From Globomyces pollinis-pini (Eukaryota > Chytridiomycota > Chytridiomycetes > Rhizophydiales > Globomycetaceae), in the NCBI GenBank assembly GCA_025399215.1, contig MU621147.1:1-64000 (forward strand): a stretch of DNA of 64,000 bases, given 5' to 3'. Every line of letters starts with the position of its first letter. Position 1 is the first letter of the stretch. The position numbers and the translations under genes were made by a program. Under the pieces are notes generated by a model. The model was not told the DNA's origin. It searched no databases and saw only the letters and a list, made by a program, of their open reading frames with translations. Below are positions 43,422 to 57,900 of the stretch, piece by piece.

Positions 43422-44741
43422 TCAATCTTCATCATTATCCATGATACTCTCTTGCCTCAATAAACTACATTCACCATCTCCACCAATAGAATAAAGATAA
43501 ACATATCCATCTGCTGTAATAACATTGATTGTTGGATGATCACCAGAATTGAATCCACAAATGTTTGCATAGTCTTTACTGACCGTTGGGATTTTTGCAA
43601 ATGCATAATGTCTCTGAGGTTCCCAGATATCAGTAATATTTGACGGTAGAATGCTTCCAACTGCTCCCGCTGCTGATGCTAGAGGTGACCGCCTATTATT
43701 TATATATTAGTTATTAAAGTTACAATGTGTCAAGGTATCCTGATACACGTCTTTGGGGGACAACTGGAGATGGAAGAGGCTCTTCTTGAGGTTTATCATG
43801 ATCACATCGATATATGTGAACTGTGTCAGAGTCACTGGATACACACAACATTTTAGAGTTAAGAGAAAATGAGAGGCAATAGATTCTAGCTGTATATGTC
43901 CCTCTTCTAAACTGGAATAATTGAGCACCATCTGGAATGGAGAAGACACGGATGACAGTTCCCTAAAATATTAGGTTATAGGTTTCGTTAACTTTATCAC
44001 TAGCCGAAGCTAATATTGTGCCATTAAAATTAAAAGTAAAGCAAGATAATGGACTTTTGTGCGCTTGGATAATATTCACAGCTTGCAACTTTACAGCATC
44101 AAAGATTAAAAGTTCTCCCAATGTGGTTGATGCATTACTAGGATATGCTAGATAGCAATTTTCAGATGATGGTGAAAGAGTGCATAATGCTGTCCATTAA
44201 CATTGTTGATCTTACCATTTGGGTTTGGGCTTGTATCTATAGTATGCAATAATTTCATATTCCCAATACTAAAATCCGATTAATATCAAAAGTTTACTCA
44301 TAAACGTAGATATGTTCCTCCAATACGACTACCAGCCGTTTCCTGTTTAATTTGACTCCCAGTACTGCTGTAGCAAAAGTCAATTCGCATATCGTAGATT
44401 GACGCTAGTATAAATACACTAATGAATACTTTGGTATTTATAATCTGCAACCTTCTAGGAGAAAAAGAAGGATGTTCACCGGCACCCACAAGGGCAATTA
44501 AGCTAGTGGAGAACAACCTATTACTTAATCAAATCTTTAAGATACATTTCTGCAATTCCAATCCCACCACCCCTTTTACCATAACATTTTCCAAATGGTT
44601 CACAAGTATATATTTTATAACCTGTTCGAGTACCCACAGAGATACAACTGCCATTACTTGAATCATTTAAAATACATACCTATAATCTTGATTGAAATCT
44701 ACAAATAATAATCCATTTTGAGTCTTGCTTCCAACATTCAT
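43422..44741 (-). CDS. PROPPIN of the Atg18/WIPI family
   Basis: Spliced from several exons on the minus strand. N-terminus [20 protein letters not shown], then [103 protein letters not shown] and the phosphoinositide-binding FRRGT in [15 protein letters not shown]. The end is [19 protein letters not shown] loops bind PI3P and PI(3,5)P2. The family acts in autophagosome formation and vacuole/endosome membrane recycling. Whether it is the Atg18, Atg21 or Hsv2 type cannot be told from this reading. Confidence 0.9.
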
Positions 44742-45088
44742 TGAGTTCGTTTGAAAAAATTCAAAGAATTGAAAGTCAATTTTCAAAGATTAAACTATTC
44801 TTTCACTTGGATCAATTAGATCTTGGAATGATTTCGATACCCATAGTAACTGTGCTTTGTGGATGAGTAGATCAATCAGATTCGTAGGTATTTATTACTA
44901 GGGTCAACTTGGAACTAAACCATGACTATCATACATTGAAAACTAAGTATTTCTAGTACTTTCTTTGTTTACTTGGTCAAATACTATTTTATTAATTATT
45001 TTGAGATTTATGGTTCACACTGGTAGAACAAGTAAGTATTTAACATTGACCTTTCCAAAAAAAACAAAAGACTTCAAAATTATGAGCA

Positions 45089-45520
45089 TCATTCTCTTCT
45101 ATGATACTGATACTTTGCCATTTTCCTCATCTTCAATTCTTTATCTTTGAGTTGAGCCAGTGTTGGCGGTTGTCTTTGAGTACGGATTTTACCTTCCTTT
45201 ACAAAAGCCAAGGAAGTTTCTGAGAGAGCTTGCTGTAGTAGAGGAAGATGTGCTTGTAGACCAGTTGTTGCATCCTCTTTTGAGTTTTTAGTTTCGACCA
45301 ATAGACTTTTTTCCATTGCTAGAACTCGTACTGGTTCTATAGTAGCAATACTACTACTAGCATCTTCTTCAATTGGATTTGCATTTTCATCCAAAATACA
45401 CCAATCGTCCATAGAGTCGTTGGGATTATTGATAGGTTGTTCCTTCACTGCTGAAGGATGTACAGCAGTAGCTGTACTATTTGTGATTGTGTTTGCAATC
45501 CAAGTTAGAATATAAGACAT
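45089..45520 (-). CDS. Small protein with a candidate Atg8-interacting (LIR) motif
   Basis: A single frame of 143 codons from an ATG at 45518-45520. It starts with a short hydrophobic stretch (MSYILTWIANTIT). A conserved-looking acidic motif DSMDDWCILDENANP contains W-x-x-L preceded by Asp, the form of an LC3/Atg8-interacting region. A basic C-terminus (LKDKELKMRKMAKYQYHRRE) ends it. The layout of hydrophobic start, acidic LIR and basic tail recalls the TP53INP1/2 (DOR) autophagy proteins, but overall similarity is weak. The Atg18-like gene is the next gene on the same strand. Function is not established. Confidence 0.5.
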   Translation of the reverse strand: MSYILTWIANTITNSTATAVHPSAVKEQPINNPNDSMDDWCILDENANPIEEDASSSIATIEPVRVLAMEKSLLVETKNSKEDATTGLQAHLPLLQQALSETSLAFVKEGKIRTQRQPPTLAQLKDKELKMRKMAKYQYHRRE

Positions 45521-45949
45521 TTGTATTAATTGCTATGAAATGGTTTGCTGTATTTATATAAAGGACAATGAATGATCAAGTGGCTTGGAGCGTGATTTAA
45601 AAGCCTATCTAATTGTCCACCCATGTTTGAGATGAGTCGCTAAACGTGGTGAATTTAGAACAAGGCGTGTTATACAGTATGGAAACTATGAAACTATACT
45701 TGAAATAGAGTGCATTCACTATTGTTTTCGACCTCTATGACTCACATGATGATCACCACGCTTTTGACTTTATCTCATATCAAACAATGTCTGCGATTTG
45801 ACACACCTCAAGCTTGTTTTGATCTACGTGAAGTTTGGGTTGAGTATTATTTCGTAACATTCAAAAGATCTATCATGATTTTACTAAATCAGATATGAAA
45901 CTGTAATGACAAATTGAGATATTTGTTCTAATAGAATATATTTATTAAT
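45521..45949. other. 429-bp intergenic region
   Basis: It lies between the LIR-motif gene and the 3' end of the dynein gene. Short open frames exist but none shows family features. No RNA gene or repeat was recognised. It should hold the promoter of the small gene and the dynein 3' end. Confidence 0.4.
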
Positions 45950-48900
45950 TTAGTCAGTGTTTAGTACCAGACACACTCCTTGAAGAACCCAATGACTAAT
46001 ATGGTCATTGGTACTCAAGTCGGCATCAAAAACCCATCCTACTCCTGCGGCATTTCTTCGTAACTGAGTTGTATAAACTGGTGTTCTAAATGTATTCACC
46101 AACTTCAGCCGATGCGATTCGATTGGAATAATTCGAAGGATTGGTAATTCTTGCACTAATCTACCACCTGATTCGAGCCTAACCAATGAGTTTCGTTTTA
46201 GATCCCAGCCTGCGCCTTCAAGGTAAAGTCCTTGGATGTAACACCCTGATTGCAGCCGCTCGGTGATTTCTTTTGGATCCACGTATTGTGTTACTTGAGT
46301 GTACAACGTTGATCTATCTAACGGCCATAAGTTCTTCCTACATGTTGTTTGTACCAGTGCGGTGATATATGCTTCCGGTACTTGAAGTCCTGATAACCAT
46401 ATTACTAATGGCTCTCCGTTTTTGATCCAATTAGAGTACTGCTGATATCTTCGTTCGAAATGTAACATCCAACCTCCTAGTCCTTTCTCAGTCTGAGGTG
46501 CCAAACTTCTCCATGATGATGGTAATGCTCCATTAAAAAGTGCATTTGCAAGATCATCTAACTTTGCACTCATTCCTATTTCACCTTTCAATGCCTTTCT
46601 CAAATCTTTCAATGAACTGAGCATTCTTTCAACCAACATATTCCATCTCTCTAATTCTTGTAGCAAAACAACTTGAGTTGGTGATGGAGTTCCAATACTT
46701 TTATAAATTCGTCCAATATCAAATGGTGACGGTAGTTTAACTTGAACATCAGAGGCAATGTTTCCTATAAATTCTTCCCGACTAATACCACCTGCCCCCT
46801 CAGCTGTTCGAGGCTGTAAAGAAACTAACTGAGACCACATATCCTTCACTGCGTTAGTCAAATATCCAATCTCTGCATCAGGATGCAATCCAAATACATC
46901 TGGCGCATTTGTTAACGGCAATACATCTATATAAGTAATGTAATCATCTCTGGATCCAACCATAGGCACCTTATACTGAACAGTGCCATTTGAAAAGAAA
47001 AAGAATGGTTGGAAAGTATCAAAGATAAAATCACCCAGATATTCTTCCAAATAACACATTAGTACTCTTCTATCATAATCATCAGTCACTCTTCCTCCAT
47101 AAATCGTTTCTCCAATAAGGTATCGTAGAGTGGTCCATGGGATTTTACCATCCTTTGAAGAAGCTGTTTTGTTCAAATAAGTTTTAAGAATTGTGGTACT
47201 AACTCGGAAGTCAGATTCATTAAAGTCTAATAGAATAAAATTTTTAAACATTTACCATATTTGACAGACCAACCCAGTTTCCCATATTTCCCTCTCTCTT
47301 GCACCACTGCATGGAAAAATGCCAGCACATAGACCAATGGTCTGAAAGCATCATGTGAACAATCAGCTAAAACTTCTTCAGTCAACTTGAAGTAACTACT
47401 TCGAATGTTCAACTTCAATCCATTTGGAGGCTCTGTAACCACCTTCAAAGATTTTTGTAAAATTCCAATTGGAAATCCTTCAGTTGGTTCAGTTGTAAGC
47501 CATAATCGGAAATCTTTATGAGGTTTATCGATTTTTTCAAGAGTTTTTTCCAAAGTTCTGAGCCAAGCAACAAGTAAATGGCAATTTTGAAGCATCAACC
47601 ATTGTCCTCGCGCCACTGCTGTTTCCAGTAACTGTAAAGCGATTGGTGCTTGTCCTTGACCCAAGGATAAAAACTTTAATCTGCTTCCACCAAATCCAAG
47701 AGATTCAGCTAGCTTTTGTAAATCGTTTTGTGGATCAGCTCCAGGACTAAGAATGAATACTACTGGACTTGTTGGTAGCGATTGATCAAATATGTTTTTG
47801 TAGTTGATGACAGGTGGCATTACATATCGTTCTCCCATGTTTTGAATGACAAAGTTGGTGATTCCATTATAGACCCGATCAATTCTGAAGCATCTCAACA
47901 AACATAATTGCTGGAACAAATTCAGTCGAGAAGAGTATTCCATTGGCAATGGGGTGGTTTCGGGCGAATCTAGTCTAGCCCATGTTTTCCATATTGCTTC
48001 ATTGTTTTTTACATGTTGTGGTAGCATTCCAAATGTAGCATTAAGAGTGGATAACCTAAGCAAATCTTTCCAACCTTGATCAAGCATCCAACTAAATGGA
48101 TTTGGAGTAGAAGGCATTTCCAGAGATATATCTCCCTTTAAAAAGAAGTTTAATTCAGTTTGATCTATTTGGCCGTCCACTTCCAATAGTTTGATACTCA
48201 TTTGAAATGAAAACATAAGTTTATGCCTTTCAAATAAACCTGTACATGCATAGTTGTAAACAGCATACTTCAAAGTGTCTTTAATCTTCGTTAGCCGTTT
48301 TTGCAAAACGGCATCCGGTTTACTTTTGTGTAGAGACGCTACAAATACTTCCAAGAAAGCGGTAAGGGAGTATTCATACATGGGATTAATAGTGGATAAT
48401 TGAGCCAGTACAAAGAATAAGACTGCACCGCATTGGGCAGCTGGACGATATCCATCACGAGATACCTCGACTTCAATGGAAGTTTGATTAGCCAAAATCA
48501 ATTTTCCAGCAATTTCTGTAGCCTTAGTTTTGGTTTCTTCCAAAGTACGAATTAAATCAACATTGTCCAACATAAGACCTATAATTATTAGAGGTTGAAT
48601 TTAATTACCTGTTGAAGATGCCAGTTCACGAAGTAGCGTATCTTCAAAGTTTTTCAAAAGTGCTTTGGTCTCGCTCATTTCAGTTACCAGCCTTTCTCGC
48701 TGCTCTTCCAGTTCTTTTCTCTCGTGTCCAACAACAACATTTAATAATTGATCGCTTAATCCTTTGAAGGTGACACTATAATTGATAATCATAGCAGATC
48801 CGAACACTTTTGGGGAGTATGTTGGATTAGCAAGTCTTGAAACTAGATATAATCGGAAATTTGGATCAAAATCAACTTCTTTATCTCCCAATACAATAAA

Positions 48901-51900
48901 TTTTCTTGGTCCAACCACTCTGATATTCTTTTCCAGCAAATTGTCTATTACAGGATCAATGTATTCATCCACATCTTCGAATAAGAAGGGGAATCCATAA
49001 GTAATCGCCATTTCTAACTGTTTTATGAAGTCCGGATCATTGAAAGTAGATACTTTCAAATTGTTTGGCCCTTCTCTCTTCTTTATCCAATTTAATGCTT
49101 GCTGTTGAGGGTCAATACAAAGAGGGAATCGAGAGGCTTTAGTAGTTAATATACCATTTTGAACAGATAATTCATCGGCAGGAAGGCCTTCAGATGCCCA
49201 TTTACTTAATTCAACATCAGTGACTAAAATCTATACATATGAGTACCTATTATCTTACCTTTTCCACTTTAAATCCTGTACTTAGTGGCACTTGCCTTTG
49301 TGTTAAATCTGAAAGCCACCTATTGTAAATGAGTTCATTTCGAAGCTCCCAATTAAAGGCACCCGTGTAACTTAAAAACCCGGACACCAACAAGCAATCA
49401 CCTAATAATTGGATACGCTGTTCTTTTAAGAGCACCAGGTCTTTTGCCCATCTGATTCTTTCTGAGCCCAGTCCTGAAACCAACTTATCAGCAGCAATCA
49501 ATCGTCTCTCCATGACCTCTGCCATTTGCTTTAATTCCAACTGCTCTGCTTTTGCAATGTGAAAATTTTGCTGCAAGCTTATCAATTCTTCTCCCAAATT
49601 TTTTAATTCTTTTGTTAATTTCGCGAATTCATTCTTTGAAAGTGCTAAACTTTTCTCCAGAGTGGCCACGGCTGCTCGTTTTGGTGCAATTTGTTTAGCT
49701 ACGTTACAATAACCAACAATAGCCAAAACAAAAGTCAATAATCCAAAACCAGCTGATGAAATTTCTTGCATTCTTGATGTAGAGACATCCATTTCTCGTA
49801 AAATGTTTTTCACTAACTTAATTTGATTAGATGATATGGAGTCAACATCCAATGATTGAAGTGAGGTTTTAAAATCACTCTGAGACATCATTCCTTTTGC
49901 GCTTTTCCATGACACATCTTTGATGTTCTTAATTACACAAATACATTCACACACTTTCTGCACTTCTCTTGCGGGTTTAGCGAATGAACGAAGTTCCGTT
50001 ATATCTGAGGAAGATAGGTTAGCGAGTGCAAGTCTGGCTTGCTCTAGAGCAGGTAACGCTTCTGCAAGAGCCACTTCAGCTTCTTCTTTATCTTTTGCAA
50101 TTTGAACTAATTGTCCATCTAGTTCCACTTCCTTTTTCTCTGCTAGTGCCTTCTTTTCTTCTGCCACTTTTGTGTTGATTGTGATGATTTCAAGCAGCTT
50201 GTTACATGCCTCTGTTTTGTTTCGGACCGCAATGTTTTGTTCTGCTAATTGTTTGTTTAGAACTTCCAATTGTTGAGATGATTCTTCTAACTTTTCTAAA
50301 CCGGATTCAAGACGAGCACACAATTTGCCATTCAGCTCTCGGTTGTCTTCTAAAAGCTTATTGTAAGTGCTGATATAATCCAGGTAATTCTTGGGGGTGA
50401 CATAATTTGTTCGTCTGTATTTCTGCTGAAATTCTAAACTGAAAACACCGACTGATAGATGCACACCAACCATATGGCTCACTATTGATGACCTATTCTC
50501 TGCTGGTATATATTCATCCTTCAAAAAGGCGTTGGCGACCGAAAACAAAGCTTGTTCTGGCCATGGAGGAAACCAATCAATCATGGTATTGTTTACCAGA
50601 CCTGGAAATGATCTACATCGTTCTCGCAATTTATCTCCCTGAGGAGACATACATAACACAATATGCAAGTTATCTGCACATTTGTTCACAAAATACTGCC
50701 ACATAACTTCTTTTGTTTGTGCGAGACCTAGCTTAATAACTTCGTCACGAACAGCAGATAACACGGCATCCTTTTCATCATCGGGATATAGAGCAGGTAC
50801 TTGTCCAGTTGTGAGCATATTGTTAATTAACTCCAAAAATCCTTCTTGCACTACGTGTGCATCAGTAAACATGAAAACAATTTTCTTTCCTGATCCAAGA
50901 AGTCCATATAGCGTCTTGAGATTTTCTCTAAATTCAAACTCTCCATAACCACGACTTAAAGTAATTTCAAATACTGTATATCCTGCGGTAAATGCGGCCA
51001 GTCTGGTTAAAGATTGTTTTCCTGAACCTCCAACACCAACCAATAAACCATGACCACGGTTTAACCTAATGCAACGATGAATTCTGGCTAGATGGTCCAA
51101 AGCATCTTCAAATAAAACTAAATTCATCCGGTTATACTTTTCATTATATTCTTCCAAGACCTCCAAAAAGATTGACCTTACAGCAGCAAAATCTAATAGA
51201 TCTTCATAAAGACGAGCAGTCTCTTCTTGCATTGCATGTCTAAAGTCTCCAAAGAGTATAGGATTCTTGGTCACATACTCTTCGTCAGATTCAAAATTGT
51301 CCAAAACCAATCTATTGATGAGCTTCGAGACGTATTCTTTGTCTGAATCCGTAACTAGCCTATCATAAAACACTCGCATCGATTCATTTCTCCAGAGTCG
51401 CACAAATTGACCTGATTTTTCAAAATGATCTGGAGTTGCCAGGGATAATCCTTCATATATTCTTGATATATCACGAAGATTAAAAATATAGTGGAATTTG
51501 CTTGGTGTTGGCAAAAGATTCTTGGCAATCTCGGAGAAAAGCTTCAGGGTGATGGTTGTTAGTTTTGTAGCCGCTCTTTTGATTGTATCCGAAAATATAG
51601 TAGTTTGGCCTTCTAGAATGCTGGAATAAATCCTGAGTAAACTGGTTTCTTTTGGAAATGTAATGTTAAAGACTGCAAACAGGGCGGCGAATCGCGGGTC
51701 TATCTCGCTTCGCCCTCCTCCTGGAGTTCCCATAGCTGACATGAATTGACAATCTTTTAAATTTTTCCAATTCAACTCTTTTCCTCTATCATAGAGACCA
51801 CCTTTTTCGATTAGCAGCTTCAAAAGAGCAATTGGTTGTTGGGTACCATAAGTATCTTTGGAAGGCATATTTAAGTCGTCAATGAAAACCAACAATTTTT

Positions 51901-54900
51901 TGCCACTTGATGGCCCATAGGTATCCTTGGTTCTCTTTTCCACATTAGCTTCCATGTTTCTTTGGACATCCAAAGAACTTGTACGAGAAGAAAAGTTGAT
52001 GTTTAAAATAATATTCTTGTCAATTGGCAGTGAACGAAGGAAACTGGAAACAGTAACCGTTTTTGAGGTACCAACTTCACCAACAAACAGAGTGGGTTTT
52101 CGGTTGTTAACGAGACGTTCTAAAAGCCAAGTGTGACGAACAGTATCTAAAGTTGGGACCAATATTTCATGGAATGGTAATTGACGGTTGTGTTGATAGG
52201 CTGGTACATAGTTATTCCAAGATACCCATTTTAATTCATCAATGTCGAAATGATAGTCATACAGTGGTTTGTCAGCCCCTGGGATTTGACCTAGATTAAT
52301 TGGAGCATTTGTGTTAACCAATGGTAGCTCGGATAACTTTTTAATAGCATCGGAAAATCTTGCGCGATCATCCTCCAATATGCTAGCCCCAAGAGACCAT
52401 GTTAATGACTGAATGAATATATTCTCAATCAGCATCTCTTGCAATTGATGCTTTGAATCTGCTATCTGAGCTTCAATCAATGAACAGAGTTGCACAATCA
52501 TTGACAGCATGGTCACTGGAATAACTCGCTTTAGCGGTTCTCCTAGGAATCCTTGAAAAACACCCTCCATTATGTAATCCATGAGTTGTGGTATATATTT
52601 ATCATATAATCTCATCATGCAGTCGTATTCTAATTTAGTACTTCTTGCATTAGCCCATTTCGTAAAATAAGGACTATAACCTAAATTTTTAGGATCCATA
52701 TACACCATTCCACATCGTGAAACAGTTGCGGGACTGGCATATTGCAAGTCTCCTACTTCAAATAGCAGCGATGAATGCTTTTGCAATCTAATTCGTTCTC
52801 CATTTGGCAAGGTTAATAATCGGTTGTCATCCATTACAGAATTCATGTTTTCTACCCAAACAGCATCTACATCACTTATATCATTAGTGCTGAGTTTTTC
52901 TTACCCATCGAAAACAATGTATTTCCTTTCTTTACGATCTCCAATTGGTCGATTTACTTCTCTGAAAATGTTGGATAGGAGACCATCAGTCCAATCTCTT
53001 GTTAGCGGATCTAGAACACCATACAATTCCGCAACGGATACTGCCTTTGCATTTAGAACATATAGTTTCGTGGAAATCCCTAATTTTGTTTGTGCTTTAG
53101 CAAGAGAATCAATCACAACCGATTTTCCACCTCCAGCAGGACCAACAACCATACTGGTATGTCTAGTAAGCATAGTTTCATAAAGCTGGATGACTTTGTC
53201 CACTTGCTCCGGTACAATTAAATATTGACCTTCTTTTAATACATCTTCGACTGCATCATTGAAGTTTGGATATCGAACTCTAGGGCAATCTAACCCTGGA
53301 AACAAGTCAGATATCAACCCCAAGAATAATGGTACATCCTCGAACACAAACTTTGGTAAATTCATGTCTCGCAATGCTCTCATTAGCACAACATCTTCAT
53401 TTAAATCTGGTGATCCTCTTTTTAAGGATCCTGCCATTACTAACACACTCTTCAAAGCCCTTAACCCGAAATCATAATGATTCTGCTTTGATAGTTGTCC
53501 TTTTGCTAATTTGTAAAGTACAACCATCTTCTTTGCTAAGCTCTTAGCCAGTGTGAACCCTTCTGAGAAAAGCTAAAAATGAAAATACTTGAAGTACCAT
53601 TATTTCACAAATAAGCTCAAGGTCGGGAACGGCCATAACAACTGGTCGAAATAGGGCTTTAAGATTATCAGGTAGTTCAGTTCTTCCTGCATAACTAAGA
53701 TTTAGAAGAAGAATAATGCTTACCCAGGGTTCATTGTGATGAATATACCAGTTTTACGATCAAGAGATATTTCATGGCCTTCAAATTGAAATCTCTTCAA
53801 TCCAGTAACTAACGCATTTTGAATAGTCTTAATTTGTGCAGATATGACAGATAGTACAGCTAATTCAATTCTGTTAAACTCATCAAAACATCCCCAAGCC
53901 CCGGTTTGGACTAATCCTGCAAATATTTTCCCCATAGCTTGGTAATCCATTCCTTCACCACAATTAGTGACCATGCATAGCAATCCTAAAGCTTTGGCTA
54001 AATCTTTTACTGTCTCCGTTTTTCCTGTTCCTGCAGGACCAGCTGGTGCCCCTCCTAACTTCATCGAGAGCGCCTGTGTTAGTGTCAAATAACAACGATC
54101 GGTTAGCGGAGTAATAACTAATCGACCATTCAATCCCATATACTCATATCCATACTCGAATGTACCATTTGATTGGATGCATAATAATTCATCACATTCA
54201 CGGTCCCAGTAAAACTAAACAGTTATTTTACACGTATTTACCCTTAGCTGTGATTCCCATTCAAATTCATTGGCATCCATAATAGAATCACGAACAAAAC
54301 GATCTACTATATCTCTGGCGTGAACATCAACAATAATTTGTGAGTTGATCTTTTTGCGATCATTAGAAGAAAGATCTGATCTGACTGTAATAACCAGTTG
54401 ATCTAGTTGTTCTCCCAATGTCTTGGAATATTTCTTCATTGCTAATTTGTTTCCAGTTTTAATTTTGGCAAATACATCCTCGACCTCCCAAGTCCACCAA
54501 ACTTGAGCGCCGACTAAACCAACCATACCCAGGTAAGTTTGAAGCCAAACCAATCTGTCCATAGATGCGTATTGAAAGATCGCTTCCTTAGTGATTGCAC
54601 GGTTGGATTTCTTCATTTCAGCCTCAACCAATGTCATCCATTCTTCAACACGACCTTCTATTTGAGAATGTCGCTTAAATTGAAGCACTTCGCCTTCACT
54701 TGATGACATACCCACAATAAATTTTTCTAGCTTTCCAGTCCCAAAATTAAGCTTAAGCACGTTATCAAACATTTTGATTATATGTTCTTGAACGTTTCTT
54801 GGATCGTGGCTACCTAAAATGGATAAAAGTTCTTCATCAGATATAAAGAAGAATCTTGGAAATGCATTTCTTTTTGATTGCAAATAATCGGATAAAGATT

Positions 54901-57900
54901 TTTGACACGCTTCTAAATCTTCGGAGAGTCCCTGAAGCAATTCTAAACGTCCCTCTGCATTGCATGCTTCTACAACAAGATTGTGCTTTGCCGTCTCAGC
55001 CATCAGTTTTTTAAATGATTTGTCAATGCGATCAAACTTAGCTGCTTCTTCGGGAAGTTGCATTCTAATATCCCCGGCACCAATGAAAATAGACTCAAGA
55101 TACATCCATTTTCTTTGAACTTGCATCCAAACTTCTGTAACCTCCCCAATTTTAGATAAAATTCTTTCCCATTGCTGTACTGCTGGCAAGAATGCAGTTA
55201 CAAATCTGGAGGCGGCCATGGATTGCAAGGACATGGCATTGTCGTCCAAAGTGGTAGTTATTTCATCAATGGCACCCAAAATAAATCCTCTGTCATCAGT
55301 TCCTTTTAAATATTTAACAATAGAGAATTTCAAATGCCTCCAAGTGTTTTCAACTTCTTTAATGGCATTTTCAATACTAAGTTCCTTCATGGCACCTCCT
55401 ACAATCTCCCCAATTTTTTCACTGTGTTCAGACAAATTCATAGAAAACAATTTTTCTAAAGTGAACGTTTCTGGGTTCATATCAAATGTTTGGCCAGTGA
55501 TTGACATGAGAGTTTTCCAATGCCGTTCTCTTAAAGCTTCGTTCTTTAAATCAGCAAAGAGAGGAATGGACTCTTTAAAAGTAATAATCTTTTCGGCCAC
55601 TGCATTGTACGGGGGTAACTGTTTTAATTCCTTTGGGAGCTTCTTCAGACGAGCAGTGAAAAGTTCAATTCCTTTATGTAGCACCGCAATGTCCAAATTG
55701 ACCCAGAGTGTAGTAGACCAACCATTGATAGCATCTTTTACATCGCTATAAAGATTATAGATTAAATCCAAGTCACGCAATTGATGCTCCATTTCAAAAA
55801 GTTCTGGATAAGCAGATATGGATATATCGAACAACTTTTCCGCTCTTACCAACGCTTCACGAGTCAAAGAGAATTTCAAAATAGTTTCATGGGCTTCTTT
55901 TAGTAACTGAAGACCTTTATCCATATCATTATTCATACAACCTGGTCCATTCACAATGAATTCTTCTTTGAAAGAGTGTATCTGTTTCTTAAACACTCTC
56001 ACTTGCTCTTGTGTTTGAATAGAGAACTTTTCTTTCACTGGAATTAATTTAAAATCAGTAGATTTTGCCATCAGTAACATTTCTTCCCATTTTTGGGGCA
56101 AATTTTCGGATCGTGCATATTCTCCATCATTTACTTCCAAATGGTACATCTTTAAGGTTCGGTAAGATTCAATAATATCTCTGTATTGTAATTCTACTTC
56201 TTCAGATGCATTATGAATATCTGAAACAATGTTCAACACGAACGTCAAATCATCTAGAGATTGTGGATTTCTAGAAATGTCTTTCTCATACTGTCGAAAT
56301 CTATCTTCCAGGTTATTCATGCTTTCAAGACACACCATATTCAAGTTACCACCTATTTTAAGCTAAAAAAGATAAACCTATGCATTTAACCCAACTGATT
56401 GCTTCAGTGAGAATAGAATGTTGCAACGGATTAGCAATAATCATAAGAAAATCGCTATATTTCGTTGTTGGTTGAGCCTCAACATCTTTCGCCAGTTTTG
56501 AGTAGAACATTAGCTTTTCGTCATAGTCAACAGGTGTTGGTTTCTTTTGAGCGAATTTTTCTAGTGTAACCAGCTATCCTTAGAATAATTGAAATATACC
56601 TTGTCAACTTTCCAAAGAGGTCTATACTTTCTCCAACTATCTATCCATTTATGTACATCAGAAAAGGTTCTGTTGATGGACATACTGAGCGAATTTATCA
56701 AGGAGATAATGCTTGAGTTAAGGATTAGGTCGGCATGGAAGGTAAATGTAATAAACTCTTCTTCTTCTCCGAGCTTTTGTGGGGGAGTAGATATGCATGT
56801 TCCGTTCATCCACCTTGGAAAAAGCTTTGTAGAATCAATTATGGTTCGCACAAATTTAAAGATCATTTTGTATATTTCTTGTGAAGATGGTGATATAACA
56901 ATCTCAGGTGCGGATAAAAAGGCTGTGATTTTAAATAATGGAGATGTTCGCACTGGTTTTGTGGTCGATTTCTTTGACTTTTTACTACCGTTACCACACG
57001 TAAGTAGGTTTTCTAATATTTGCAAATTGTTTATGACCATCTAAGCATTAGTAAAAAATGAAATTACAAAAGTAAGACCATTGAATATCTTTCGTTCCCA
57101 GAATGCATAATATTCTTTCAAAACTTTGCTATTACCAGTGTTAGTGTTTGCTACTAAAGATTCTGTTTTCATCAGCAATGGTGCAATGCTTCTATAGCTC
57201 ACAACCATACCATCCATCATGTTACTTCTATGTCGATTGATTAAATCAAAGTATTCATGTGCGTCTAAAATTTCATCTACAGGTGGTTCAATAACTAGCA
57301 CAGAAGCTGCAATGTGGTCTATCGCTCGAGTAATATTTGAGGAATTTTTTCGTGTTTGATTTACCAAGGAAGAGAGTTTGTTTATCTCCATATTGCATCT
57401 TTGAATAAACTCTGGGATACCTAAAGAATTCCAATTCAATCTTGTGAATCCAGGTTTCATCACACGTCTTAGTTCGTTGATGTGATGGGTAAATAGCTTC
57501 TTTTCCGAATTATCTAATGGGTCCATAACGCTGCGATAGGCCTGAAGCATCAAATTCAAATTTTCAACCAAATTATAATATTTTTCTTCTTGTAATGCTA
57601 CATTTCTAAACATTAGTGCTAAAAATTTCATTACAATGCCGCTTCTGGTACTGAAAATCCCATTTTATCCAGATACTTAGTTTCCTTAATAATATCCTTT
57701 AGCTCCATTCTAAAGTTCACTGTAATCTTATCGAGTATATTGGAAGTACTGCTTTGCGTTTGATCTCGCATAAGAATATGGTTTTTGAGATACTGCAAAG
57801 AGTTGGATTCAACAGAAAAACACCATTGATGATAATACTATAATTAAGTATGTATATGTTACTTGTTCTTCATAAGCTCTCATGCTTTTGGCTACTACCA

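Noticed and set aside
47227..47251. Overlapping dynein frames suggesting a broken heavy chain
   Set aside because: A short intron (5' GTAAAT, 3' TATTAG) between KYG and DFNESDF restores the conserved dynein sequence.
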